A stretch of 64,000 nt of DNA from Akkermansiaceae bacterium (GCA_024233135.1 JACKPZ010000005.1:165262-229261), one strand, 5' to 3'. Shown: positions 44,156 to 54,230, numbered from the stretch's first letter. Program-made: numbers and translations. Notes: a model not told the origin generated them from the letters alone.

Positions 44156-45376
44156 TCAGCCGGCCTGGTGCACGTGGATGTCCCGCTGGGGGTAGGGGAT
44201 CGAGATGCCTTGCGCGTCGAACTCGGCTTTCACGCGTTTCGTGACGTCCCAGTAAACGGCCCAGTAGTCCGACGGCATCGTCCACGGACGGCAGACGAAG
44301 TTGACCGAAGAGTCGGCCAGTTCGTGCATGCGGATCGTGGGCTCGGGTTCCTTGAGGACGAGCTCGTGTTCGTTGACGATCGTTTCGAGGATGGACTGCG
44401 CCTTTTCCGCATCGTCGTCGTAGCCGATGCCGAAGACCATGTCGACGCGGCGTGTTTCGGTGCCGGTGATGTTGGTGATGGTCTCGCCCCAGACCTTTTT
44501 GTTGGGAACGAGGATCAGTTTGTTGTCCCAACTCCGGATGGTGGTGCTGACGAGGCTCACGGAATCGACCGTGCCCGATACCCCGCCGATCTCGACGGCA
44601 TCGCCGACGTCGAACGGTTGATAGATCATCAGCATGACGCCGCTGGCGAAATTGCCGAGCGTGTCCTGCAATGCGAAGCCGATGATGAACGCGCCGCCGC
44701 CGATGAGCGCGAGCAGTCCGCCCACCTTCACGCCCAGCGTGGCCAGCGCGATGATCACTCCGATGAGGAAGATGCCGCGTCGCACGACCTTGCAGACGAA
44801 ACGGTCGAGCAACTGCGAGCTCCCCTTGTGCCGGTCCATCGCCTTCGACGCGATGTTTCCGAAAACCGAGGCCAGAATCGAAAACACGATGATGATGACG
44901 GCGAAGATGCCGAGTTTCACCAGCCATCGCATCATCCCGTCCTCGGCCTCCACCCAGCGGCGGAACGAGGCGGCAAGGCCGGAGGGATTGGTCACCCTCA
45001 GGTCCGCGCCGCGCAGGGCGGTGAGATAGGCGCGCAGTTCGTCGGGCTCGCCACCCTTGGCCTCCCACGAGTCGAGAACGCTGCCGAGGCGGTCCATCAG
45101 CGCCTTCTCGTCGTTTTTCATCCGGTCGAGCTCGGCCTGCGGCGTCTCGCCGGCGATCTGCGCCTCGGCGACTTCGCCAGCCTTGGCCTTGAGCAGGTCG
45201 CGCCACGCCATGGCCTCGCTTTCGAGCTCGGCCACGGTGAGCGGCGTGAGCCGTTGTTCCAGCGTTTCGATCGGGATCGACGGATCCCCCGCGGTGACCG
45301 CGGGCGGGGCGTCCTGCGCGTGGAGGACGGAGGAGGTGAAAAGGACGAGGAGACAAGCAACGAGTTTCGAGGACAT
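44156..45376 (-). CDS. MscS-family mechanosensitive ion channel
   Basis: 406 residues with a signal peptide (LVACLLVLFTSSVLHA), a periplasmic helical region of about 120 residues, then three membrane helices. The pore helix and following signature GGGAFIIGFALQDTLGNFASGVMLMIYQPFDVGD (read in pieces) identify MscS. The C-terminal cytosolic part has LVPNKKVWGETITN. It opens under membrane tension on hypo-osmotic shock. The extra N-terminal domain makes it longer than E. coli MscS (286 aa). Confidence 0.93.
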   Translation of the reverse strand: MSSKLVACLLVLFTSSVLHAQDAPPAVTAGDPSIPIETLEQRLTPLTVAELESEAMAWRDLLKAKAGEVAEAQIAGETPQAELDRMKNDEKALMDRLGSVLDSWEAKGGEPDELRAYLTALRGADLRVTNPSGLAASFRRWVEAEDGMMRWLVKLGIFAVIIIVFSILASVFGNIASKAMDRHKGSSQLLDRFVCKVVRRGIFLIGVIIALATLGVKVGGLLALIGGGAFIIGFALQDTLGNFASGVMLMIYQPFDVGDAVEIGGVSGTVDSVSLVSTTIRSWDNKLILVPNKKVWGETITNITGTETRRVDMVFGIGYDDDAEKAQSILETIVNEHELVLKEPEPTIRMHELADSSVNFVCRPWTMPSDYWAVYWDVTKRVKAEFDAQGISIPYPQRDIHVHQAG

Positions 45377-45512
45377 GGCGATCGGCTTCGGGTTCGCGCC
45401 CCGCCGCCACCGCGCGATCGCGGCGCCGGAAACAGGACGTCTCCCCCTACCGGACCCAGATTCGCCCGAAGCTCAACCCAAAAGACCTGCAAAATCGGAT
45501 CCGCATCCGTTC

Positions 45513-48500
45513 TCACGGCAGGTCACGGACCTGCACGCGGTAGTACCGTTTCGGCGGCGGATCGCTCTCCGTCCGCTCGATCATCGACGCGCCGGAATCG
45601 GTCGACGTGTCGATCTCCGTGCCGAGGAATCCCCATGACCGCAGGTCGGTGGACTGCTGCCAGCGGTAGAGCCGGTTCGGGATGGTGGGAAACTCCATGC
45701 GGAAACCCGTTTCCGCCGTGCCCTCGATCGTGAGCCTGGGTTTCGAGTCCATCGCGCGCGAGTTCAAGCCGTAGAGATACTCCTCCACATTGGGCACGCC
45801 GTCGTTGTCGTCATCGCCGAGGCGGCCGTTGCGTCCGGTGCCGTTGTCCGGATCCCAACCCTGTTGACGTTCCCACCAGTCCGGCAGGCCGTCACCGTCG
45901 GAATCGACGTTGCCGTTCGGGCGCATGCGGACGAGCGCGCTGTCGCCGAGCGTCAGGCCGCCGCGGCGGTGCTCGGCGCGCACGGTGTGGAGGAAATCCG
46001 CGATGCCGTTGTAGAGATTGGGAAATGTGAACTCGACCATGTGGTCGGTGGCCGTCGCATCGCGCACGAGACGATATCCCGATCTCGGTTGCAGCACCGC
46101 GCCGTCCGGATCGCCGCTGCGGAGGCTGGCGATCGAGATGGAGAATTCATCGAGAAACTCCGCGTCGCTCATTCCCGCCGGGATCAACTCCTTGCGGAAA
46201 TAGACTTTCATCACATAGTTGTTGTCCACCGTTTCCCCGGTGAAGGAAGGATAGCCGATGTTGAAGAACAGGGAGCTGCCGGTGTTCACCTCGCGTTCGA
46301 GAGTGGTGTAGTGGCCCGCCTCATCCGTGAGCGACATTTCGGCGGCGGAAGACGCTTCCTTGAGTCTCACGGAGATCCGGGCGATCCCGCTGGACGGGAT
46401 GTTGTCATAGGTGAAACGCCACTCTTTCTTGAATCCGGTGGTGCCGAGGTTCGTCGGCACCGTCACCGCATTCGCGAGCGCCCATTGCTGGTGACCATTG
46501 CCCTTGGCCGGGTCGTCATTCGCGGGATCCAGGTCGTCGATGGAATACCAAACCTCCGTCACGCCCGGATCGGTCAGCACCACGGCGCCGTAGTTGGAGC
46601 CGCCGAGCGTGTCGCCCTCCCGCGGATATGCGATGAGGCCCTCGCTGCGCCGCGTGTCATAGTAAAACACCTGTGTTTCCGTCCGGAAGATCGACGCGCC
46701 GTCGTCGCGCCCCACGAACGCGCGGGTGCGCAGCACGTGGAATCCCTCGTCCAGCCCCTCGGCCATCGTCGCGTGGTCGTTGTGGATGTGATACGGCACC
46801 GTGGTGGCGTCGAATCCGGTGATTTCGAAAACAGTCTCCATGCGTTCCGCGAGGTCGATGTCGTCGTCCGTGAAGGGAAACACGGAGCCGGCGTTGAGCC
46901 GCGTCGCGCCGATCTTGTAACGCAGCACGGTGCCTTCCGGCAGCGCGGGGATCTCGCCCCGCCACCAGTCGGTCACGCCGGTGCCGTCGTTGTTGCCGTT
47001 GGCCCGGAAATACGCGCGCACTACCTGCGTCGTCCCCTTGCCGACGCCGCCGCTCCCTTCCGGATAGGTTTCTCCGTCGGTGGTGTAGTAGATATACACC
47101 CGGTCGGATTGGAACGAATAGCCGGTCTTGACCCAGATGCCCAGCGGCGCGTCGGAAGCGTCCGCCGGCGGCGGATCGAACTGCGGCACGGCGGGTGCGA
47201 GCTGGTTTTCCGCGGCCGGATTGTGATAGACCCACGAGGCGGTGCCCCTCCCGCTGTTCACGCCGCCGCCGTCGTTGATCGTGAATCCCTCGGTGCCGAT
47301 CACCGCCTGATAGGTCTCCGCTCCCGGCGAGCCGATCACGTTCCGGCTCGTGCTGCGGGCCGCGAATTTCTCCGCGCTGCGGCGCACGAATTTCATCTGC
47401 TCGTAGCCGAGATAGGTATCCGTCGAGTTTTCAAGCCGCCGGTCCGTCGCATCGTCGGCATTGACCTGGTCGCCCATGGCCCCGGGTGGGAAATCGCGCG
47501 GGTCGCCGGTCTGCGGGCCGAGTGCGAGCTGCGAGTTCACATCGATGCCGCCGTCCAGCTTGATGAGGATGTTGCGGGCCGATCCGTCGGCGCGCGCGAC
47601 GAACGACAGGTCGCCGCCATCGGTGACGCGCGGGACGCGGACGCGGTAGGACTTGGTCGCTCGGTCCGCGGCGGGCACGCCCCACGGGTTGAACCCGTCG
47701 TCACCGTCCTTGCCGTCGGTGCGCCAGTGGTCCATCTCGGCGGCGGGCTCGCCGTTCTGGAGAATGGTGATCGGGCGGACCTCCTGGTTGTGGCGGGCCG
47801 CCTGCCAGACGCGCGGCATCCGCGGGTTGTGCCAGGTGAAGGCGAACCATTCGCCGGGCGAGACGATCGGCGGATTGCCGCCGCCATCGACGATCTGCCC
47901 CGCGCCGTTCACCCTCACTCGGAAGCGCCCGCCGTGCGGCGATTGGTTTTCCAATATCGCTCCCGTGGGAAACCCGGTGTTCACCCAGCGCGCCTGGCCG
48001 TTCGGCTGATAGTCGCGCGCCATCATGAACATCATCGTCGGCCCGTTCCATGCGCCGTTGTCCTTGCGCTCGCGGAAATCGACGCGTTCGTAGGCGGCGA
48101 AGTTCTGGTCGCTCCAGCGCGGCACCTGGCCGCCGCGGGCGAAGTCGCGGTGCACCGCCACCGCGGACGTCACGCTGCGATCGTTGAACTGGCCGAGGAA
48201 GTTCACGCCCGATGGTTTCGGGAAATAATCCGGCGCTCCGGCCTGGTTGTAACCATCGGTATACACGATCGGCAGGCCGTCACGCGTCAGGATATAGGCG
48301 TGCGCCAGCGGCCGGTCGCCGCCCCACAACCACGCGTTGTCGTGACTCATGACATAACTCACCGCCTGGTCGGCCGTGCCGTAGGTGCCGTGGTTCACCT
48401 GGTCGTAACCGCTCAGGTTGTTGCCGATCGACCCGCGGATCGAGTTGAGCAGATTGTCGTTGGCGATGCGCATGCCGGCCTGCAGGTAGCCGCCCTCCGC

Positions 48501-49718
48501 GGGCGGGCTGCCGAGATGCTCGCCGAAGAGCATGGCATCGTCGCGCACCTCGTTCTCCCCGCCGAACAAGCTGTCGCGGTGGTTGCCCCAGTCGGCATAT
48601 CCGCGGCTCAGGTTGAATTGTTCCTGGATGTTCCCGTTGTATCCCCAGTTCGAGCGGTCCTTGTCGGCGCCGTCCTGTTTGCCGAAGAAATACGACGGCA
48701 CGTGTTTCACCGCATCGAGGCGGAAACCATCCGGCCGGGCCTCGTCCACAAACCACCGCACCGCGCGATTCAACATGCCGTTCACATCCTCGGCCACGGG
48801 ATCTCCCATGTTATAGATTCCATCGCCATATCCCCAGGAAACCGTCCGCCGCGAGGGCACCGTGGGGTCCACTCCGGTGTCGGCGAAAGCTTCGCACGGC
48901 TCGCCGGCGTCGTGCTGGCCGTTTCCGTCGAGGTCCTTGAAATCGAATCGTCCGTTGCCGGCTCCGACCGTGTTTCCATCGGCGGGATCGACATATCCCT
49001 CGTCCGTGAACGGCTCCTTGTCGGCAAAAGGATGCAGCGCGCCGCCGGTGCCGTTGGTGCCGACCGTGAGATCGCGGTCGGGATAACGCGACGTCATGCC
49101 CGGGTGGCGGATGCCGGACCACTTGGCATACGTATGTCCCTCCTGCGTGCCGTTCGGGTTGAAACTCACGTTCTGCGGTTGTTCCTGCGCGATGTCCCAC
49201 GCGAACGGGTTGCGGTTCAGCACCTGCCATTCGTCCTGCCAGTTCGGCCAGTCCGCCGCCTTCCGCCACGTCCCGTTGGCCTCGCGCACGAGGTGGAAGT
49301 CCTCGGGTACGAATCCCGGAATGCCCGGCAGCAGCGTGCCGGGCCCCGTATTCTTGTCGAGCGGACCCGCGTTGTGCGCCATCACGTTGTCAAAATACAC
49401 GCGCACCCCGAAGCGGTGCGCCGTGCGCATCATCCGCAGCAGCTCGTCCCTCGTGCCGTAGCGCGTGCGCACCGAGCCGGACTGGTTCCTGTCGCCGAGG
49501 TCGAAGCGATCGAAGGTGTCGAAGCCGACGGAGTAGGCTCCCGCCCCGGCCTTGAACGGCGGCGGCAGCCACAGCGCGTCGTAGCCGCATTCCACCAGTT
49601 CGGGGAGGCGGCGTTCGATCTCGTTCCAGGTGGTGCCGAAATATTGGAGCACCACTTCGCCACGTGCGGCTTGGGCGCACGCGAGCATCGCGAAGCCGGC
49701 GAGGGCCGGGGATTTCAT
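45513..49718 (-). CDS. Large secreted GH13 alpha-amylase-type protein
   Basis: 1401 residues from ATG 49718, with a signal peptide (ALAGFAMLACAQAARG). The barrel occupies about 20-520: FDNVMAHNAG (110 on), DGFRLDAVKHVP with the nucleophile Asp near 333, FGEHLG with the acid Glu near 396 and VMSHDNAW near 457. About 850 further residues hold beta domains. Near the end is a Ca-binding-like DSDGDGLPDWW / DDDNDGVPNVEEYLYG stretch followed by a short beta module common in verrucomicrobial secreted proteins. Probably degrades external starch or related glucans. Confidence 0.92.
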   Translation of the reverse strand: MKSPALAGFAMLACAQAARGEVVLQYFGTTWNEIERRLPELVECGYDALWLPPPFKAGAGAYSVGFDTFDRFDLGDRNQSGSVRTRYGTRDELLRMMRTAHRFGVRVYFDNVMAHNAGPLDKNTGPGTLLPGIPGFVPEDFHLVREANGTWRKAADWPNWQDEWQVLNRNPFAWDIAQEQPQNVSFNPNGTQEGHTYAKWSGIRHPGMTSRYPDRDLTVGTNGTGGALHPFADKEPFTDEGYVDPADGNTVGAGNGRFDFKDLDGNGQHDAGEPCEAFADTGVDPTVPSRRTVSWGYGDGIYNMGDPVAEDVNGMLNRAVRWFVDEARPDGFRLDAVKHVPSYFFGKQDGADKDRSNWGYNGNIQEQFNLSRGYADWGNHRDSLFGGENEVRDDAMLFGEHLGSPPAEGGYLQAGMRIANDNLLNSIRGSIGNNLSGYDQVNHGTYGTADQAVSYVMSHDNAWLWGGDRPLAHAYILTRDGLPIVYTDGYNQAGAPDYFPKPSGVNFLGQFNDRSVTSAVAVHRDFARGGQVPRWSDQNFAAYERVDFRERKDNGAWNGPTMMFMMARDYQPNGQARWVNTGFPTGAILENQSPHGGRFRVRVNGAGQIVDGGGNPPIVSPGEWFAFTWHNPRMPRVWQAARHNQEVRPITILQNGEPAAEMDHWRTDGKDGDDGFNPWGVPAADRATKSYRVRVPRVTDGGDLSFVARADGSARNILIKLDGGIDVNSQLALGPQTGDPRDFPPGAMGDQVNADDATDRRLENSTDTYLGYEQMKFVRRSAEKFAARSTSRNVIGSPGAETYQAVIGTEGFTINDGGGVNSGRGTASWVYHNPAAENQLAPAVPQFDPPPADASDAPLGIWVKTGYSFQSDRVYIYYTTDGETYPEGSGGVGKGTTQVVRAYFRANGNNDGTGVTDWWRGEIPALPEGTVLRYKIGATRLNAGSVFPFTDDDIDLAERMETVFEITGFDATTVPYHIHNDHATMAEGLDEGFHVLRTRAFVGRDDGASIFRTETQVFYYDTRRSEGLIAYPREGDTLGGSNYGAVVLTDPGVTEVWYSIDDLDPANDDPAKGNGHQQWALANAVTVPTNLGTTGFKKEWRFTYDNIPSSGIARISVRLKEASSAAEMSLTDEAGHYTTLEREVNTGSSLFFNIGYPSFTGETVDNNYVMKVYFRKELIPAGMSDAEFLDEFSISIASLRSGDPDGAVLQPRSGYRLVRDATATDHMVEFTFPNLYNGIADFLHTVRAEHRRGGLTLGDSALVRMRPNGNVDSDGDGLPDWWERQQGWDPDNGTGRNGRLGDDDNDGVPNVEEYLYGLNSRAMDSKPRLTIEGTAETGFRMEFPTIPNRLYRWQQSTDLRSWGFLGTEIDTSTDSGASMIERTESDPPPKRYYRVQVRDLP

Positions 49719-49933
49719 AAAACAGGATGGGTTGGGTTTCCCGGAGCGGCAGGGCCGCATCCGGCGGGTCATTGGGGGGAATGTCGCCCGGTGGCCCCGT
49801 GGTTTATTCCTCCGTGAATTCCCCGGTAGTGGAAAAATTTTCCTAAACCACGGCATCCCGCCGGACGTCCCCAGATTGGAACCGGTGGAGATCCGCCAGC
49901 GGCGCCGCAGAATCCAACCCATCCCCAAAATCC

Positions 49934-50686
49934 ATGAAACCCCTGCTGGTCACGGCGATGTTCGCCGCTTTGGCGTCCGGAACCCCGCTGCACGCGGCGC
50001 TCACCATCAACGGCAACGGAAACTCCGGTTTCGGCGGAGTCGTCGGCAACGGCTCCCTTTCCGTCACCGACGATGGCACGAACCTGACGTTCACCTTCAC
50101 CCGCGGCACCTCCAGCTTCAACGACACGCTCGTGATCTACTTCGATACGACGGTCGGCGGGGCGACCGCCCTGCCCACGTCGGGGGAGATCGGCAGCCCG
50201 TTCGTCGGCCGCCGCGCGATCGTCAATGAATACGGCTCCGGTTTCACCTTCTCGTCCGGCTTCGGGTCCGACTTCGCTTTCGCACTCAAGGCGAACGGCT
50301 CGGCCAGCAACCATTTGTTCACGACGCCCTCGGGTGCGAACGCGAACACGCTTGGATTCGTCAGCACCCACTCGGTTTCCAACTTCGGCAGCACTTCTGC
50401 CGCCAGCTACCAGTGGACCATCCCCGTCGCCAGCCTCGGCCTCACCGCGGATTCCGGCGCGACGTTCCGGATGATCACCAGCTATCTCAATCCGAACGAC
50501 GGCGCCGGCTCTGATGCCAGCTTCCGCTCGAACGAGGCCTTCGGATACGCACTCGGCGGCACGAACCCCGGCTTCTCCGGTGTCACCGCGCCCTCCGCGA
50601 TTTCCTACACCATCGTGCCCGAGCCCGGTGCCGCGGCGATCGGCCTCATCGGTGGCTCGCTGCTGCTCCTGCGCCGCCGGGTCTGA
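49934..50686 (+). CDS. PEP-CTERM sorting-domain protein
   Basis: 250 residues. Signal peptide (LLVTAMFAALASGTPLHA), a beta-rich low-complexity Gly/Ser/Thr body, and at the end VPEPGAAAIGLIGGSLLLLRRR, the PEP motif, membrane helix and basic tail recognised by an exosortase. Such proteins are exported and processed at the surface. The exosortase itself is not in the window. Divergent from the amylase gene. Confidence 0.92.
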   Translation: MKPLLVTAMFAALASGTPLHAALTINGNGNSGFGGVVGNGSLSVTDDGTNLTFTFTRGTSSFNDTLVIYFDTTVGGATALPTSGEIGSPFVGRRAIVNEYGSGFTFSSGFGSDFAFALKANGSASNHLFTTPSGANANTLGFVSTHSVSNFGSTSAASYQWTIPVASLGLTADSGATFRMITSYLNPNDGAGSDASFRSNEAFGYALGGTNPGFSGVTAPSAISYTIVPEPGAAAIGLIGGSLLLLRRRV

Positions 50687-50777
50687 CTGGATCTTCCCGA
50701 TCGGATTGGCGGCCACGCCGTGGCGTGAGCAGGCGTTTCGAAACGAAGCACGCGGGTCATCCCACGCTTGGCCCCAT

Positions 50778-51971
50778 TCATCTTTCCAACGCGGCGACCG
50801 GCACCCGCGTGATCTCGATGCGTTCCTTGTGCACCGCGCAGGCGACGATGATGAACGAGTCGCTCACATGGCACTTCGGATAGCTGAACCCGTCGCGTTT
50901 GTAGCGTCCCTCGCGCCGCATCGTTTCGACATCTTCCCCCAGGGTCCGTAACAGATAGGCGCGGTCGAAGTGCCGACCGTCCTTGCTCAGGCTCATCACC
51001 AGCGGGCTGCGGCGTTTGCAACCGGTCGGGTTGTTGACCAGGAACGCGGTGCCGTCCGGGAGATTGCCGGCGCTTTGTTTCGATCGTGAGTCGGGAAGCG
51101 ATGTCACCACCGGCGCGCTCCAGGTTTTTCCGCCGTCGGAACTCTCCGCCGCCATCACGCGGAAGCTGCCCTTCTGGTCGCGGAAGGTCATCACCAGCGA
51201 GCCGTCCCGGCGCACGAACCATCCCGGCTCCATCGCCCGGCTGGTGGCACCGAGGTCTTCCGCTCCGGGCATCGCGGCGCGCACCCAGCCGGATTTTCCC
51301 AGTGGGTCGCGCGTATGGCAGGGAGCCACATGCAGTCCGGGTTGGAAATGAGCGGCCGAGACCAATCGTCCTCCTCCCGCCTGTCTCAGGTCCTGCTCCA
51401 TCACGCCCATGAATGACGAGCCGTCCTTCATCGTCGCCCGCTGCGGCTCCGACCATGTTTTGCCATCCGTCGTCTCCGTCCATTCCAGATGGCCGCCGCG
51501 CGGGTCCTGCCCCTGCGGCCAGATGTTGAGAAACGCGACCAGCCGTTCTCCATCCGTCACCCATCCGCCGTTCGTCACCAGCGCCCCGTCCCGCGGGGCG
51601 GCGAGCACCTGCGGCCGTTCCCATCTCTCACCCATGTCGTCGCTCACCGCAAACATCACCCGCGTGTCTGCCGCATCCTCATCCCGCGCTGAACTCTGCC
51701 ACTGCACCCAAAGACGGCCCCGGAACACGACCGGCACCGCGCCGTGGTTGTAGTGATTCCCATCCGCCTCCGGCCGGAACACCGTGAAACTCCGCGCTCC
51801 CGGCAGCTCTTCCAACCCCAGCGTCCGCTCGTTTTTCAGATCGAACAGCCCCGCGGACACCGAGATCGGCACCGTCTCCTCCGCCCGCAGGCATGCCCCG
51901 GCTCCTGCCAGAAATCCCGCGATCAGCCACAACCGGATCCGACAGATCATGGATGATGCTGCCATCCGCAT
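50778..51971 (-). CDS. Exo-alpha-sialidase/BNR-repeat secreted hydrolase
   Basis: 397 residues (start 51971; ATG 51950 is also possible), signal peptide ending near ACLRA. Asp-box repeats SDDMGERWERP, TTDGKTWSEP and SSDGGKTWSAP, and the early SFTVFRPEADGNHYNHGAV, identify the six-bladed propeller of sialidase-like enzymes. Homologues in this phylum are annotated as exo-alpha-sialidase; true substrates are often other sulfated or acidic glycans. Confidence 0.85.
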   Translation of the reverse strand: MRMAASSMICRIRLWLIAGFLAGAGACLRAEETVPISVSAGLFDLKNERTLGLEELPGARSFTVFRPEADGNHYNHGAVPVVFRGRLWVQWQSSARDEDAADTRVMFAVSDDMGERWERPQVLAAPRDGALVTNGGWVTDGERLVAFLNIWPQGQDPRGGHLEWTETTDGKTWSEPQRATMKDGSSFMGVMEQDLRQAGGGRLVSAAHFQPGLHVAPCHTRDPLGKSGWVRAAMPGAEDLGATSRAMEPGWFVRRDGSLVMTFRDQKGSFRVMAAESSDGGKTWSAPVVTSLPDSRSKQSAGNLPDGTAFLVNNPTGCKRRSPLVMSLSKDGRHFDRAYLLRTLGEDVETMRREGRYKRDGFSYPKCHVSDSFIIVACAVHKERIEITRVPVAALER

Positions 51972-52099
51972 CCCTACGGCTCAAGCCCTCGTATCCAGTC
52001 CGATCCAAGGCGTTTCGGCACCATGGCTTTTCTTTCGCCCCGCCGGGACCCGATCACCAATTACCTGATCGGAAGTGGGCGGAAGATGGGAATCGCAAG

Positions 52100-52669
52100 A
52101 TGCCGGCACATATGGTTCATTGGGTCATGCGTGCGGAGGGCAAGGGCAAGATTCCGGTATTCGCTATATTCCTGGGTGTGGGCGGCTTTGTCGTGATCTT
52201 CTCGGTTTTCCGATTGATCGGAAACCGGCCTACGATTTGCAAACAAACCCCCGATTTGTTTTCCGCCACCGCACTCGAAACCGCCGCGAACGGTTTCCGG
52301 GTCGAATATGGCAGGATGCCCGCACGCGGGGTTACGGACATCATCTGCCGAACGGATCAGGACATCCCGTTCCTCCTCGCCTTGCTGGGCATGGAAGATG
52401 GTCCGGACCGTCTCAATACGGGTTCGGTCAAGTTTCTCAGTGTGAAGGAAGGGAAGGGGAAAAAAGGCGGGCTGATCTATACCGAGGACGGCAAGTCCGT
52501 CGCGGGACTCTTCGACCGCTGGGGTGGTCCCTTTTTCGTGATGCTCGATCTCGATGGTGACGGCAAGGTCGAGATACCAAATGGGCCGGTCCTTCAACGA
52601 CGCACTGCCGTCTGGACCAATGGACCCGACGGCAAACCCGGAGGCGGGGATGATTTGAAGACCTGGTGA
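52100..52669 (+). CDS. Pilin-like / type II secretion GspG-like C-terminal protein
   Basis: 189 residues from ATG 52100. One N-terminal membrane helix (KIPVFAIFLGVGGFVVIFSVF) lacks the prepilin Gly-Phe cleavage site. The C-terminus GLFDRWGGPFFVMLDLDGDGKVEI ... VWTNGPDGKPGGGDDLKTW follows the calcium-binding-type ending of verrucomicrobial major pilin-like proteins. I infer an anchored minor pseudopilin-like or periplasmic protein. No secretion genes are adjacent. Confidence 0.7.
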   Translation: MPAHMVHWVMRAEGKGKIPVFAIFLGVGGFVVIFSVFRLIGNRPTICKQTPDLFSATALETAANGFRVEYGRMPARGVTDIICRTDQDIPFLLALLGMEDGPDRLNTGSVKFLSVKEGKGKKGGLIYTEDGKSVAGLFDRWGGPFFVMLDLDGDGKVEIPNGPVLQRRTAVWTNGPDGKPGGGDDLKTW

Positions 52670-52857
52670 CCAAGGATGGCTGGTCGGTTCCGATGTCTGT
52701 CCAGACGCGCACTCTCCGAGCGAACGCGAGGATCACGGATCACCGGCCACCCGGCACCTCCACGACTTTCTCCTCGCCATTCCGCGCGCATTCACCTATC
52801 TCACGGATGCTCGACCGGTGTGCGGATGCATGACTGGCATGATGCGGTCCGATCTGT

Positions 52858-53991
52858 ATGAAACATCTCCCTGCGTTTGGTTTTCTCGTCGCCGGCCTGG
52901 CCATCGGCATCCTTGTCGGCAGAAGTGGGGAGGGGACGCGGGCCGCGGGTCCGGACGATGGTGGAACCGGCACGGTGCCCGTGCGGAAGCGCCTCGCGGA
53001 ACGTCCGAACTCCTCGGAACCCGCCAGTCTCCGGGCGATCCGCTCGGCCGCTCCGGCCGATCTGCCCGCGCTCACGCTGCGCTCGGGAAAGGTCGTCGAT
53101 CCGGTGGAGATGCGGAGGCTGGTATCCGAATGCCTGATGTCGATGACCGCAGAAAACTGGGAGGAGGTGGTTTCCAGCTTCGGCCGGCTGACCAAGGAAA
53201 CCGGACGCGACCTTGCCGATGACTGGCGGCTCGCGCTGTTCCGCTCGGGCCAGCTCGCCGGCGGTGACGCGATGGACACCTGGCTGGCCGCCGGATTGGA
53301 AAACCGCCGCGACCAATCGTGGCACACGCTCCATGGCTGGGGCACACGCGATCCCAAGGCCGCCTTGGAATGGCTCCGCAACGCCGCCGCCGAGGGCAAC
53401 GAACTCTCACCCACATTCTACGCCGCCGTCATCGGTGGCGCCGCGATGACCGACCCCGCCGATGCGATCCGGCATCTATCCGATGTCCCCGCGCCGCTGC
53501 GGAAGGAATGTGTGTCGCCCCTCGTCTGGGACACCGCTTCCCACGGCGGACCGGAATCTCTCGATCCCGTCCTCCGCTATGCCGACGGCCTGGATCGCGG
53601 CGATCCCGAGTCCGCCGTTTTCGCCGACCGGATCTTCGCCGAATCCACCGAAGCGCTTCTCAAGATGGCCGACAGCGCCCGGGACCCGCAGAAGGCCTGC
53701 GACGCGGCCGCCCTGCTCATCTCCTACGGCCGGGACCCCTACGACGTCGTCCGCTCCACCCTCGGCAGGTTCCGATGGTACCATATGTCGGACAAACTCA
53801 AGATCGTGGATGAAACCCTCCTCTCCGCCTCGCAATCCGAGCCCGCCGAGGTCGCCCGCATGGTTGCTTATCTCATGAGCACCATGAACGCCAACAACGG
53901 CGATGTCGCGGTGATCCACGAATGGATGAACGACCACTCGACCTCCGCCCTCCTGCCCGAACTGCAACGGCGTCTCCCGTCGGACCCGTGA
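52858..53991 (+). CDS. Exported alpha-helical protein, unknown
   Basis: 377 residues. An N-terminal helix (AFGFLVAGLAIGILVG) anchors or exports the protein. The remainder is helical with repeat-like units of about 35 residues (WLAAGLENRRDQSWHTLHGW, DPKAALEWLRNAAAEGN, LVWDTASHGGPESLDPVLRY), reminiscent of verrucomicrobial HEAT/TPR-like hypotheticals. No enzyme motif seen. Confidence 0.8.
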   Translation: MKHLPAFGFLVAGLAIGILVGRSGEGTRAAGPDDGGTGTVPVRKRLAERPNSSEPASLRAIRSAAPADLPALTLRSGKVVDPVEMRRLVSECLMSMTAENWEEVVSSFGRLTKETGRDLADDWRLALFRSGQLAGGDAMDTWLAAGLENRRDQSWHTLHGWGTRDPKAALEWLRNAAAEGNELSPTFYAAVIGGAAMTDPADAIRHLSDVPAPLRKECVSPLVWDTASHGGPESLDPVLRYADGLDRGDPESAVFADRIFAESTEALLKMADSARDPQKACDAAALLISYGRDPYDVVRSTLGRFRWYHMSDKLKIVDETLLSASQSEPAEVARMVAYLMSTMNANNGDVAVIHEWMNDHSTSALLPELQRRLPSDP

Positions 53992-54021
53992 GCTGCCGCG
54001 GCAGATCGAGCCGCCCACGCA

Positions 54022-54141
54022 AGGCAGGGACCGACCTCCGGGCGGTCCGCGTGAATGGCAAGCACATGCGAAGCCGATTCCCCCCGGCGAAATCCGTCGC
54101 CCCTCCCATCACCCGGACCGCCCGGAGGTCGGTCCCTGCCT
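54022..54141. repeat. Perfect 28-bp inverted repeat with 64-bp core
   Basis: Arms 54022-54049 and 54114-54141 are perfect reverse complements; the left arm starts AGGCAGGGACCGACCTCC. The core of 64 bp contains no gene. It resembles a REP/MITE-like non-coding element. A GGTCGGTCC fragment of the arm recurs at 58670-58678. Confidence 0.85.
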
Positions 54142-54230
54142 CAGGACCTCACTCGGAACTTTTTCTCCTCGCCAGCCGCCGGGATTTGCCCTATCTGCCG
54201 GAGGCTTATCTAACTCTGAATTCTGAAATG

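Noticed and set aside
45864..49817. Plus-strand open frame of 1317 codons
   Set aside because: Antisense shadow of the GH13 amylase gene, whose catalytic motifs are clear; the frame is Arg/Ala/Val-rich and lacks any domain.
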